64,000 nt of DNA from an uncultured Candidatus Thioglobus sp. (GTDB lineage: Bacteria; Pseudomonadota; Gammaproteobacteria; PS1; Pseudothioglobaceae). Location of the stretch: NCBI GenBank assembly GCA_905182815.1, contig CAJJCX010000004.1, positions 62,001 to 126,000 of the forward strand. The letters are read 5' to 3'. How positions within the stretch are numbered: the stretch's first letter is position 1; every line of letters starts with the position of its first letter. This document shows, piece by piece, positions 18,187 through 27,433 of the stretch. Made by a program: the position numbers and the translations under genes. The notes below the pieces were generated by a model. It ran no database searches. It was not told the DNA's origin and worked only from the letters and a program-made list of their open reading frames with translations.

Positions 18187-19154
18187 TAATGACTTTAGAA
18201 GAAATGGAAAAGTGTATTGTTCGATATGCTGATTTAAAGCCTTGCAAAACTGCATTTATTGACGCACATACGCCTGGATCAAATCAGAAAGATAACTTTA
18301 CAATTATTGGTTCTGGGGTATCAGAGAGTCCTGATCAGTATGTTCATATTGATCAATCACCAGGCTTTAATATTGGCGCTGCGGGCCAACCTCCAGGCTG
18401 CATAAATTCATTACACTCGCACACAACTGCTGAAGTATTCTATGTATTCAAGGGTCGATGGCGTTTTTTCTGGGGACGCTATGGTGATTCTGGAGAGGTA
18501 GTTGCAGAAGAAGGCGATATGGTTAATATTCCTACAGGTATGTTTCGCGCATTTGAAAATGTTGGTGAGGATTATGGAATGTTGATGGCAATACTTGGAG
18601 GTGATGATGCAGGGGGAGGCGTTACATGGGCACCTGAGGTTATTAATGATGCCAAAGACTTTGGCCTGATTTTGGGTGAAAATGGATTATTATATGATAC
18701 TAAAAAAGGGGAGATTTTGCCAAAAAATGTCAACCCAATGCCATTATTAACTGAAACTAATCTTAGAAATTTTTCTGAAATTACAACTGAAGAGTTTATT
18801 AATAATTTTTTTGTCAGCTCATCAGAGTTAAAGCAAAAGTCACAGAATTTACCGCTAAATGTTATTGGGGTAGATGGGATTTTAAAAGATCGGCCTGGTT
18901 TTGAAGTTGACTACATTACATCTGACACTTTTACTGGAGAGCAATACTCTTCAAGTCGACACGAGGTTAATATGATAATGAGTGGTGAATGGTCTCTAGA
19001 GTGGGATGACAATGTTGCAACTCTTTCTCCTGGGGATACATGTTTGATACGCCCTGAAATGCTGCATAAGATTGTCCCTAAAGATTTGAGAAGTGCAAGT
19101 CTTTTCAGGGTTACAAAGACTGATGATCAAGCAGGCCCAACATGGAGAAGCTAA
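18183..19154 (+). CDS. Bicupin protein
   Basis: About 323 residues with two cupin domains. The N-terminal one retains metal ligands in LHSHTTAEVFYVFKGRWRF (two His and a Glu) and a later GDMVNIPTGMFRAFEN. The C-terminal one (SSRHEVNMIMSGEWSLEW, LSPGDTCLIRPEMLHKI) keeps the fold but fewer ligand positions. Such proteins include dioxygenases, isomerases and sensors. I chose the ATG at 18183, which overlaps the previous stop as ATGA; the ATG at 18189 is equally possible. It is followed by the HAD-like gene after 17 bases. Confidence 0.82.
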   Translation: MIMTLEEMEKCIVRYADLKPCKTAFIDAHTPGSNQKDNFTIIGSGVSESPDQYVHIDQSPGFNIGAAGQPPGCINSLHSHTTAEVFYVFKGRWRFFWGRYGDSGEVVAEEGDMVNIPTGMFRAFENVGEDYGMLMAILGGDDAGGGVTWAPEVINDAKDFGLILGENGLLYDTKKGEILPKNVNPMPLLTETNLRNFSEITTEEFINNFFVSSSELKQKSQNLPLNVIGVDGILKDRPGFEVDYITSDTFTGEQYSSSRHEVNMIMSGEWSLEWDDNVATLSPGDTCLIRPEMLHKIVPKDLRSASLFRVTKTDDQAGPTWRS

Positions 19155-19171
19155 TTTTTAAGGACATGATA

Positions 19172-19834
19172 ATGAATCACAAAGCAATTCTTTTTGGATC
19201 GATTGGGACACTTGTTGAAACCTCTGAGCTTCAACGTCGCTCATTCAACCAGGCATTTTCTGAGGCTGAACTTGACTGGAATTGGAGTCCTGATGAGTAC
19301 CAGAAGCTACTGGCAAAGTCTGGAGGCTGCGAGAGGATCAAAAACTATGCGATTCAACGCGGTGTTGATATAGATGCAATGCATCTGCATAGACAAAAAA
19401 CTAAAATCTTTGATAGTTTGATGGCCAAAGAATCCATCCTACTCCGCCCTGGTGTAGCAAGCCTTATTAGTCATTCACTGGATAGTAGTTTACTACTAGC
19501 ATTCGTGACAAATACTTCAAAAGTCAATATTGATGCCGTCTTTTATGCATTAGGAGATCAGATAAAGCGCAATGATTTCAGTTTCATTGGCAACGATACA
19601 ATGGTATCTAATCCAAAGCCAAGTCCAGATATATACCTAAAAGCTCTGTCTGAGCTGCATCTAGATGCAAAAGATTGCATTGCCATTGAGGACTCTGAAA
19701 TTAGTATGCAGTCTGCTTTAGAAGCAGGTATCCAGTGTATTGGATTCCCGGGAGCGAATACACAAGGTAATGATTTTAGTGGTGCTGAGTTTGTAACGGA
19801 TCATTTGTCTGCCGATGACCTAACAAAGCTATAA
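19172..19834 (+). CDS. HAD-superfamily protein with degenerate catalytic motif I
   Basis: About 220 residues with the layout of CbbY/beta-phosphoglucomutase-like HAD proteins: motif II in FVTNTS, motif III lysine in NPKPSPD and motif IV in IAIEDSEISM. Motif I, normally FDxDGTL, reads FGSIGTL (residues 8-14), so both the aspartate nucleophile and the acid/base aspartate are missing. Ordinary phosphatase activity is therefore unlikely. The start at 19172 has AAGGA eight bases upstream; an ATG at 19166 is an alternative. Confidence 0.82.
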   Translation: MNHKAILFGSIGTLVETSELQRRSFNQAFSEAELDWNWSPDEYQKLLAKSGGCERIKNYAIQRGVDIDAMHLHRQKTKIFDSLMAKESILLRPGVASLISHSLDSSLLLAFVTNTSKVNIDAVFYALGDQIKRNDFSFIGNDTMVSNPKPSPDIYLKALSELHLDAKDCIAIEDSEISMQSALEAGIQCIGFPGANTQGNDFSGAEFVTDHLSADDLTKL

Positions 19835-19872
19835 GGGAATGACCTTTTTTATATATTATTAAGGAGTAATGA

Positions 19873-21006
19873 ATGAGTAGAATATTAACTAGTCACGTAG
19901 GCTCACTTCCAAGAACTCAAGAAGTTGTTGACTATATTTTTGCAAGAGAAAATAGTCAAAAATATAATGAGAAGAGTTTTGATGAGTGCATGGAAGAGAA
20001 TGTTTTAAAGACTGTTGAGAAGCAAAAAAATGCAGGTATCGATATTGTTAGTGATGGGGAGACATCAAAAATATCATACGCAACCTATGTGAAAGATAGA
20101 TATACAGGTTTTTCAGGTGACAGTGCTCGAAATGCGCCAGAAGACTTAAAGATGTTTCCAGGCTTTCTTAAAAGGCTATCCGATGATGGTGGAACTCCTC
20201 AATATTCAAGACCAATGTGCACAAGTGAAGTAAAGTCAAAAGGTCAAGGAGAGCTTCAAAAGGATATATCTAATTTGAAATCTGCAATGGCTAAAAATAG
20301 CATTGATAGAGGTTTTATGAATGCAGCTTCGCCTGGCGTTATTTCACTATTTTTACAAAATGACTACTACCCTTCAAGGGATTCTTACCTGGCCGCCTTG
20401 GCCGATGCTATGAGAGATGAGTATGAAACTATCGTAGGGTCAGGTTTAGACTTACAGTTAGATTGTCCTGATCTAGCACTTTCTAGGCATATGCTATTTA
20501 GTGACTTGTCTGACTCAGAGTTTATAAAGATTATTGAGTCACACGTTGAAGCCTTAAATCATGCGCTGAAGAATGTCCCAGAAGAGAAGGTTAGAATTCA
20601 TATTTGTTGGGGGAATTATGAAGGTCCCCACTGTTGCGATATAGATATGAATAAGGTTTTTGGAACTCTTATGAAGGCAAAAGCTCGATATACTTTATTT
20701 GAAACTTCAAACCCACGCCATGCTCATGAATGGACAGTTTTTAGAGATCGTAAAAGCGAAATACCAGATACGAAAATACTTGTGCCTGGGGTTGTTGATA
20801 CAACCACTAACTTCATTGAGCATCCTGAGCTAGTTGCAGAGCGCATCGAAAAATTTGTTAATATAGTAGGGAGTGAAAGAGTAATTGCAGGATCAGACTG
20901 TGGTTTTGGAACATTTGCAGGGTTTGGAGCGGTCGATCCAGAAATTGCTTTTGCTAAATTAAAGTCTTTATCTGAGGGTGCTGCGCTTGTAAGTAATAGA
21001 TTATGA
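19873..21006 (+). CDS. MetE-like (cobalamin-independent methionine synthase II family) protein
   Basis: A 377-residue single-barrel relative of the MetE C-terminal domain. It opens with TSHVGSLPRTQEV, and zinc-ligand candidates match the family: HICWG (His and Cys) and SDCGFGTFAG (Cys). Lone-barrel members include epoxyalkane:CoM transferases and methyltransferases acting on thiols. In this operon it probably handles a thiol or methyl transfer in the catabolic pathway, not methionine synthesis, but the substrate is unknown. The ATG has AAGGAG upstream, and its stop overlaps the next gene by four bases. Confidence 0.82.
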   Translation: MSRILTSHVGSLPRTQEVVDYIFARENSQKYNEKSFDECMEENVLKTVEKQKNAGIDIVSDGETSKISYATYVKDRYTGFSGDSARNAPEDLKMFPGFLKRLSDDGGTPQYSRPMCTSEVKSKGQGELQKDISNLKSAMAKNSIDRGFMNAASPGVISLFLQNDYYPSRDSYLAALADAMRDEYETIVGSGLDLQLDCPDLALSRHMLFSDLSDSEFIKIIESHVEALNHALKNVPEEKVRIHICWGNYEGPHCCDIDMNKVFGTLMKAKARYTLFETSNPRHAHEWTVFRDRKSEIPDTKILVPGVVDTTTNFIEHPELVAERIEKFVNIVGSERVIAGSDCGFGTFAGFGAVDPEIAFAKLKSLSEGAALVSNRL

Positions 21007-21695
21007 CACCCCTTGTAATGATTCCTGGAATGATGTGTGACGAGCGCATTTTTGCGCCACAAATAGAGGCGCTTCTCGCTGAGGTATCGGTGCATATTGC
21101 AGATATTTCTAAACATGACAATATTAGCGACTTGGCGGCCGATGTTTTAAGTCATGCGCCACCAAAATTCAGCCTTGCTGGCCACTCTATGGGTGGTATT
21201 GTAGCTATGGAAATTTGTTCACAGGCACCAGAAAGAGTTGAAAAATTGGTGTTAATTGATACCAATCCTAAATCTGAATTAGAGGAAGTGAAGGCCAAGC
21301 GTGAGCCTCAAATTAGTGATGCTTTATCAGGAAAATTAATAAATGTTATTCGTGATGAGATGAAACCTAAATATTTAGCGGATAGCGATAATCCAGATAT
21401 TATTTTAAATATCTGCATGGATATGGCCCTTTCTTTAGGTCCTAAAGTTTTTGTTAACCAGTCAAGAGCCCTCCAAGGAAGAATTGATCAAGAGGAGGCC
21501 CTTAACTCACTTAATATTCCCGTGTTGATAATGTGCGGCTTGGAAGATAAATTATGCCCTCTAGAGAAGCATGAATTGATGCATAATATAATTAGTAACT
21601 CAACTTTAGAGGTAATTGAAAATGCCGGTCATTTGCCAACATTAGAACAACCAGAGAAAACTACGGAGATATTAAAAACATGGCTTATGAACTAG
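21003..21695 (+). CDS. Alpha/beta hydrolase
   Basis: A 230-residue alpha/beta-hydrolase with the nucleophile elbow GHSMGG, acid in CGLEDKLCP and catalytic histidine in ENAGHLPTLEQP. It begins PLVMIPGMMCDERIF, the oxyanion-side segment typical of the fold. It could hydrolyse an ester, lactone or C-C bond produced earlier in the pathway. It overlaps both neighbours (four and sixteen bases), indicating translational coupling. Confidence 0.88.
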   Translation: MTPLVMIPGMMCDERIFAPQIEALLAEVSVHIADISKHDNISDLAADVLSHAPPKFSLAGHSMGGIVAMEICSQAPERVEKLVLIDTNPKSELEEVKAKREPQISDALSGKLINVIRDEMKPKYLADSDNPDIILNICMDMALSLGPKVFVNQSRALQGRIDQEEALNSLNIPVLIMCGLEDKLCPLEKHELMHNIISNSTLEVIENAGHLPTLEQPEKTTEILKTWLMN

Positions 21696-22387
21696 ATCAA
21701 GAATTACTTACCCTTCTTCAATCAGTAGATACACCTACTGTATGTAACGCAATTGAAGTAGCACAAGGCAAGAGGGGTTTTTCAGAATTTACTCGTGGAA
21801 CCATGATTTGCTCGGCACCAAAAGGTGGAGCAATGGTTGGTTTTGCCAAAACTGCAAAAATTGCTGCACTGAGTCCGCCAACAGAAGATCAAGAGATAAT
21901 TAAAGAGCGGAGGATGAATTATTACCGCTATATGTCAGAAGTTACTGGCCCTGCCGTTGCAGTCATAGAGGATGTTGATTATCCAAATTGTATTGGAGCT
22001 TATTGGGGTGAGGTTAATACGAAAGTTCACAAAGGGTTTGGTCTTTCTGGTGCGCTGACTAACGGAGTTATGAGAGATCTTGGTGATCTTGCAGAAGATT
22101 TTCCAGTCGTTGCAGGCTCTATCGGTCCAAGTCACGGATTTGTTCACGTACGAGAAATTGATACAAAAATTAGTGTTCTTGGTATGAGTGTTTCGCCAAA
22201 TGATTTAATTCATGCTGACCTTCACGGCGCAGTTGTAATCCCTAAAGAGGTTATTAATGGTTTACAGGACGCTATCCATAAGTTATTTGCTTCAGAGCAG
22301 TTGATTCTTGGTCCTGCTGAAAAGAAAGATTTCAATTTTGATAGCTTTAAAAGTGCATGGGAAGATTTCGAAAAATCAAGAACATAA
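21680..22387 (+). CDS. RraA family protein (HMG/CHA aldolase-like)
   Basis: A 235-residue protein of the RraA / 4-hydroxy-4-methyl-2-oxoglutarate aldolase fold. The family motif is GALTNGVMRDLGDL, with the conserved Arg-Asp pair, preceded by the SVDTPTVCNAIE segment. Family members are divalent-metal aldolases or decarboxylases of oxo-dicarboxylates as well as RNase E inhibitors. As the last gene of a catabolic operon, a C-C lyase that releases central metabolites is the more likely role. Confidence 0.82.
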   Translation: MAYELDQELLTLLQSVDTPTVCNAIEVAQGKRGFSEFTRGTMICSAPKGGAMVGFAKTAKIAALSPPTEDQEIIKERRMNYYRYMSEVTGPAVAVIEDVDYPNCIGAYWGEVNTKVHKGFGLSGALTNGVMRDLGDLAEDFPVVAGSIGPSHGFVHVREIDTKISVLGMSVSPNDLIHADLHGAVVIPKEVINGLQDAIHKLFASEQLILGPAEKKDFNFDSFKSAWEDFEKSRT

Positions 22388-22486
22388 ATTTTTTGAGTTT
22401 TTAGTAAGGTTGTTATTGAGAAATTTTAGATAGTATGTCTCGGTTTAATATGCTAAATAAAAAGTTATATAGAGATTAAGACTCTG

Positions 22487-22514
22487 TGATATAATTGATT
22501 GCAATCGTATGCAA
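22487..22514 (+). promoter_or_regulatory. Extended -10 promoter with overlapping LacI-type operator, operon 2
   Basis: TGATATAAT (22487-22495) is followed after three bases by TTGCAATCGTATGCAA (22499-22514), a 16-bp palindrome with two mismatched pairs and a central CG. The -10 hexamer to operator offset of nine bases is identical to the copy at 11416-11443, and the preceding GTG is shared. It governs the binding protein, permease, GMC and SnoaL genes. The remaining part of the 22388-22582 gap shows no gene or clear terminator. Confidence 0.78.
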
Positions 22515-22582
22515 TATATTTTTTAATATTTGTTACGATGTACTATTAATTTGTATTTAATTGAAAAAAAAGGAGTGATATT

Positions 22583-23813
22583 ATGTTTTTAAGAAAAATC
22601 GCTACAGTTGTAGCGCTTACTACTCTAGCTTCAAGTGCATGGGCCGGTTGCGGCATCTCTGAAGGCAGAGTTAGTATTGTTGGTAATGAGTTTCCAGCGA
22701 TTCAAACAATCGGTGCAGGCGCAATGGAGTGTGCAGGTGGTGGTGTTACAGTTGAAACAAACCTAACTGCTGATCATCAAAAAATTAATCTTCCAGGTAT
22801 GACTGGTAACCCAGCTGAATTTACATCAGCTATTGTTGCTAACTCATCAATTGTTGCACTTATGAACAATGATGTGATTAGACCTTTGAATGATCTAGTT
22901 GCTAAGCATGGACAGGGTCTTCAGAAAAGCCAGTTAGTTACAATTGATGGAAATATTATGGGTATTGCCTTTATGGCGAACGCTCAGCATTTGACTTATA
23001 GATCAGATGTTTTGAAAGATTTAGGAATTGCGGTTCCATCTACTTATGAAGAAATGTTAGCTGCTGCTGAAAAAATTCGGAACTATAATTTGATGGCAGA
23101 ACCCAATTGGCGGTGCTTATGCAGCCGGTTGGAACTTAGCTGAAGAATTCGTCAATATGTATATGGGTTATGGTGGTGAGTTCTTTAAGCCAGGAACAGC
23201 TGAGATTGCTGTTAATAACCAACATGGTGTAGATTCACTAAACATGATGAAAGCTTTGTCTGAATATATGAACCCAGACTTCCTAACACATGACTCAAAC
23301 GCAACTAGTGCCGAATGGAAAGCTGGTAATGTTGCTCTGATGAATATGTGGGGATCACGTATTGGAGCCCTTAAAGGCGATGAAGTAGATGCTGCTGTAG
23401 TAGCAGCTACAGCTACTGCTGGTCCTATGACAGTTGGTGGTGGTACAACTGCAGCTTCAACTCTCTGGTGGGATGGATTTACTGTAGCTAAGAATATTTC
23501 AGATACAGATGCAGAGGCTACTTTTATGGCTATGATGCATGCAATTCGTCCAGCTATGTTGAACGAAACGACTTCGCCACAAGCTGTTTGGTTAATTGAT
23601 GGTTATGAGCCTACTCCAGCTGCTGCAGGTGTATTTGCTGCTGCTGCAATGGGAACTAAGCCGTATCCAATGTTGCCATATGCAGGTCTAATGCATTCAG
23701 CTGCAGGTGCTGAATTAGTTGACTTCATGCAAGGCAAAGAAACTGCTAAAGAAGCTTTAGCTGGTTTAGAAGCGGCATACACAACTGCTGCGACAGAAAA
23801 AGGCTATTTATAA
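22583..23813 (+). CDS. Sugar-type ABC transporter substrate-binding protein, one frameshift
   Basis: An extracytoplasmic binding protein of about 410 residues with a signal peptide ending AWA at about residue 21. The frame breaks near 23098-23106: dropping one C from the CCC there joins the halves as MAEPIGGAY and continues through GWNLAEEFVN into the second part, which starts MGYGGEFFKPG. All else looks intact, including WGSRIGALKG and WWDGFTVAKN. It precedes two CUT1 permeases, and a terminator-like hairpin follows it. The start has a strong AGGAG. Either a sequencing indel or a recent mutation is possible. Confidence 0.85.
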
Positions 23814-23843
23814 GCTTTTGTAAGTTGTTTGTCTCCTAAGATT

Positions 23844-23877
23844 AGGGCGTGTGTTTCACATGCCCTTTTCTTTTTTT
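23844..23877 (+). terminator. Rho-independent terminator/attenuator after the binding protein gene
   Basis: AGGGCGTGTG at 23844-23853 pairs with CACATGCCCT at 23857-23866 (one G-T pair), with a three-base loop and a following run of eleven pyrimidines, nearly all T. It lies between the binding protein and the first permease gene, where partial termination commonly makes binding protein mRNA more abundant than permease mRNA. Confidence 0.8.
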
Positions 23878-23911
23878 GTATAATTGAGTTTCTCTAATCT
23901 TATTATTCCAT

Positions 23912-24940
23912 ATGAAGCATAAGACTTTTTTTTGGTTCTTTTTACCTACAGCCCTAGCAATGTTTTTGTTCATTGCCTTGCCCTTAACTTCGATTGTGAG
24001 TCAGTCACTTCATACACCTCATGACGCAGGTATCTGGTTGTTGTTGAATCGTGTGATCCATTTGGTTGTAAATCTGAAACTACTATTGATCATCAGGCAA
24101 GTCAAAAAATCAACGAAGAGCAAGCCACAAGGTAAGTGGGTTGGATTTCAAATCTATACTGACAGAAACCACCTAGCCTTTAAAGAGGTTGGTGAGTTCT
24201 GGGAGAGTAAGACAAGCTTTATTGATTTTGTTTCCAGTCTAAACGATCTTCCATTTTATCGAGCAATGGGCTTTACTTTGACTTATACCTTTGTGGTAAC
24301 CCCACTGGTTATATTATTTGGATTTATAATTGCACTAGCAGTAAATTCACTGCATCGACACTTGAAAGGATTCATGGTGTTCTTTTCATTGCTGCCGATG
24401 ATTGTAACCCCTTTGGTTGGTTCGTTGATTCTGTTTTGGATGATTGATGCACGAGGTATTATTGGTTCAGGCCTCCAAGAATTATTTGCAGATCCTACCT
24501 TGTCACTAAAGGCATCAACTGGCCTAACATGGATAACACTTATTGTATACGGTGTTTGGCACTCTGCCCCTTTTGCCTTCATTGTTTTTTACGCTGGACT
24601 TCAGACTGTTCCACAAGAAACTATAGAAGCAGCAATGATTGATGGGGCCACACGCTTTCAGCAAACTATTCATGTCATTGTGCCTCATTTATCTCCACTA
24701 GTAGCATTTGTGGCTTTAATTCAGCTGATGGATAATTTCCGAGTATTTGAGCCAATAGTTGGTTTTAGTGCTTCGGCACATGCGACCTCTCTTTCATGGA
24801 TTATATGGAATGATATTGGCCAAGAGATAAGACTTCTTTCTTCAGCGGCAACGACATCAGTGTTGACAATAATTGGTGTCATCATACTTCTTATGCCAGT
24901 TTTAATTAGAACATGGCGTGAATTTAATCCAGAGAAATAA
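23912..24940 (+). CDS. ABC transporter permease, MalF/UgpA type
   Basis: A 342-residue permease with an N-terminal membrane helix, a long periplasmic loop and five further helices, and the EAA loop EAAMIDGATRFQQTIHVIVPHL. The stretch coded by about 24030-24130 (residues 40-74) is rich in Leu/Ile/Lys and unlike its surroundings; the other frame there reads ESCDPFGCKSETTIDHQ and INEEQAT, then continues as GKWVGF if one A is removed at about 24129-24130. Thus the ORF is open only because two opposite single-base shifts cancel. Confidence 0.85.
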   Translation: MKHKTFFWFFLPTALAMFLFIALPLTSIVSQSLHTPHDAGIWLLLNRVIHLVVNLKLLLIIRQVKKSTKSKPQGKWVGFQIYTDRNHLAFKEVGEFWESKTSFIDFVSSLNDLPFYRAMGFTLTYTFVVTPLVILFGFIIALAVNSLHRHLKGFMVFFSLLPMIVTPLVGSLILFWMIDARGIIGSGLQELFADPTLSLKASTGLTWITLIVYGVWHSAPFAFIVFYAGLQTVPQETIEAAMIDGATRFQQTIHVIVPHLSPLVAFVALIQLMDNFRVFEPIVGFSASAHATSLSWIIWNDIGQEIRLLSSAATTSVLTIIGVIILLMPVLIRTWREFNPEK

Positions 24941-24941
24941 T

Positions 24942-25823
24942 ATGACCTCAAATCAAATAAAAAGACCATTAGGACTCCAACTATTAATATATGGCTTTGT
25001 ATTGTTCTGGTTAATTTTGGCAGCCTTTCCATTTTTATGGACTATGTGGGGTTCATTCAAAGTAGAGCTGGATTTTTTCTCAAAAGGAGACTGGACTAAT
25101 GTATTTTCTGGGGTAAGAACACAAGTAGTATATGGAAAATCTTTTACAGGCGCAGGTTATGAGGGCGCATGGATCCAAGAAGAGTTTTGGCGCGCTTTTT
25201 TTAATACAGCGATAGTTTGTGTTTCTACAGTACTCATATCATTAACTCTTGCAACTTTAGGCGGTTATGCGCTTTCAAGGTCTGGGTTTCGTTATTCATT
25301 TTGGCTGCTAATAATTGCACTTGTTTTTCGTGCGCTGCCTCCAATCACTCTTGTTTCTGGCTATTTACAACCCTTCTATGATTGGAATGTTTGGGGAACA
25401 TTGCCGACCACTATTATTGTTTTAGTAGCGATTAACCAGCCATTTACATTGTGGATGCTGCACTCATTTTTTCAAACAATTCCGAAAGAGCTTGATGAGA
25501 GTGCAAAGGTTGATGGGTGTACTCAGTTCCAAGCATTTCGACATGTAATTATTCCAGTAATGTGGCCAGGCGTTATTACTGCTGGACTCTTCTCATTTCT
25601 TTTGGCATATAATGATTTTGCTGTTACAGCGTTACTACTCTCTCAGGAAAACCAAACTATGGTCCCTAAAATTGCCAGCTTTATGGGCACCACTCAAACA
25701 GAAGGCAATATTATGTTTGCAGTCGCAGCAGTGGTATCTGCTATAGTTCCATTGTTTATTCTGGTTATGTTTTTTCAAAGGCAGCTGGTTAGTGGGCTAA
25801 CAGCTGGCGCAGTTAAGGGTTAG
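24942..25823 (+). CDS. ABC transporter permease, MalG/UgpE type
   Basis: A 293-residue inner-membrane protein with six hydrophobic segments and the EAA loop ELDESAKVDGCTQFQAFRHVIIP. It pairs with the preceding permease to form the translocation pore of a CUT1-type importer. The ATG at 24942 lies one base after the upstream stop; an earlier in-frame start overlaps that gene and is less likely. The downstream oxidoreductase begins three bases after its stop. Confidence 0.92.
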   Translation: MTSNQIKRPLGLQLLIYGFVLFWLILAAFPFLWTMWGSFKVELDFFSKGDWTNVFSGVRTQVVYGKSFTGAGYEGAWIQEEFWRAFFNTAIVCVSTVLISLTLATLGGYALSRSGFRYSFWLLIIALVFRALPPITLVSGYLQPFYDWNVWGTLPTTIIVLVAINQPFTLWMLHSFFQTIPKELDESAKVDGCTQFQAFRHVIIPVMWPGVITAGLFSFLLAYNDFAVTALLLSQENQTMVPKIASFMGTTQTEGNIMFAVAAVVSAIVPLFILVMFFQRQLVSGLTAGAVKG

Positions 25824-25826
25824 TCA

Positions 25827-27431
25827 TTGTCCTCGTTTGATTATATTATTATTGGCGCAGGTTCCGCCGGATGCGTTTTAGCAAATCGATTAAGCGCAGA
25901 CCCTAAAACCACCGTCTGTTTGATTGAAGGAGGCGGAAGTGATAAGAGTCCTTGGGTGCAAATTCCTGCTGGCCTTTCTGTTGCATATGACCATAAGAAG
26001 CTTGATTATGCTTACAAGGGAGTCCCACAAAAAAAACTAAACAACCGTGTAATTACTGTTAATCGTGGCAGGTGCCTTGGGGGATCGAGCTCAATTAATG
26101 GCATGATCTATATTCGTGGTAATAAGAATGATTACGATAATTGGGAGACCCTAGGTTGTAAGGGCTGGTCTTATAATGATGTCTTGCCGATATTTAAAAA
26201 ACTTGAGAATGATAAAACAGGGGGAGACCCTAAGTACCATTCAACAGTCGGTGAGTGGCCAGTTGTCATGCCACAAGAGGTCAATAAGACCGCAATGCGC
26301 TTTATTAATGCTGGCACTCATATAGGGCTTCCAAAGAATTCTGACTTTAATGATGAATCTCAATTAGGTCTGGGTATTTACAAGGTTAATCAGGATAAAG
26401 GAACTCGAGTTAATTCTTATAGGGCTTTTATTAAGCCTATTGTTTCTAGAGCGAATCTAACCATAATGACCCATGCCAGAGTCCAATCAATTGAGGTGGA
26501 AGGCGATATTGCTAAGTCTTTAAAGCTTCAAGTTAATGGTATTGATAAAGAATTATATTGTAATAAAGAGGTTCTACTATCTGCTGGTGCCATTGAGTCA
26601 CCGAGGATACTTTTATCTTCAGGAATAGGCAATAGGGAGGAGCTTGAAAAGGCAGGAATTAGTTGTCATCATAATGTTCCAGGGGTTGGTGAAAATCTTC
26701 AAGACCACTTAGATACAATGGTCACAGTTCGCTCAAAGAAAGCAGAATCAATTGGTGTTTCATGGAGGTCTTTGTTGCCCCATATAATTACCTCTCCTTT
26801 TAACTTTCTTTTTAGAAGGATGGGCTGGTGGACGAGTAATTTTGTTGAAGCTGGAGGTTTTGCAGATACAAAACTTGGTCAGCCTGAGTATCCTGATGTC
26901 CAGTTCCACTTTACGCCTATTTACCGAAGTCACCGCGGCAGAAAGTTTGAGTTTGGGCATGGGTATTCTCTTTTTACTTGCTTGTTAAGGCCGCATAGTT
27001 CAGGGTCAGTAAAAATAAAGAAGGAAGGTGAGAATCACAAGATACTTATCGACCAAAACTTTTTATCTGATACCAGGGATGAGCAAAGCATTATTGAAGC
27101 GATTAAAAAAGCGAGAGAGGTTTTATCATCTAAAGAGTTTGATGAAGTTCGTGGTGAAGAAATTGCACCTGGGAAATCTATCCAATCAGATGAGGAGCTA
27201 TTAGACTACATTCGTAAAACTGCAGTAACAGTCTATCACCCTGTTGGGACCTGCAAGATGGGGGTCGATGATTTAGCAGTCGTCTCTCCAAATGATTTAA
27301 AGGTAAAAAGAATGAATAACTTACGTGTGATTGACGCCTCTATTATGCCTAGCATAGTAAGTGGTAATACCTCAGCAGCAACCATGATGATTGCAGAAAT
27401 GGGCGCAACAATGATATTAAATAAGGAATAA
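25827..27431 (+). CDS. GMC family FAD-dependent oxidoreductase, choline dehydrogenase-like
   Basis: A 534-residue flavoprotein with the FAD motif GAGSAG (residues 10-15), the GMC signature region GRCLGGSSSINGMIYIRG, and the active-site histidine H471 in YHPVGTCKMG, ending with GNTSAATMMIAEMGA. GMC enzymes oxidise alcohols to aldehydes or ketones. The closest general type is BetA, but operon position behind a sugar-type ABC transporter and next to a SnoaL-like protein argues for a different alcohol. It appears to start with TTG. Confidence 0.9.
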   Translation: MSSFDYIIIGAGSAGCVLANRLSADPKTTVCLIEGGGSDKSPWVQIPAGLSVAYDHKKLDYAYKGVPQKKLNNRVITVNRGRCLGGSSSINGMIYIRGNKNDYDNWETLGCKGWSYNDVLPIFKKLENDKTGGDPKYHSTVGEWPVVMPQEVNKTAMRFINAGTHIGLPKNSDFNDESQLGLGIYKVNQDKGTRVNSYRAFIKPIVSRANLTIMTHARVQSIEVEGDIAKSLKLQVNGIDKELYCNKEVLLSAGAIESPRILLSSGIGNREELEKAGISCHHNVPGVGENLQDHLDTMVTVRSKKAESIGVSWRSLLPHIITSPFNFLFRRMGWWTSNFVEAGGFADTKLGQPEYPDVQFHFTPIYRSHRGRKFEFGHGYSLFTCLLRPHSSGSVKIKKEGENHKILIDQNFLSDTRDEQSIIEAIKKAREVLSSKEFDEVRGEEIAPGKSIQSDEELLDYIRKTAVTVYHPVGTCKMGVDDLAVVSPNDLKVKRMNNLRVIDASIMPSIVSGNTSAATMMIAEMGATMILNKE

Positions 27432-27433
27432 AT

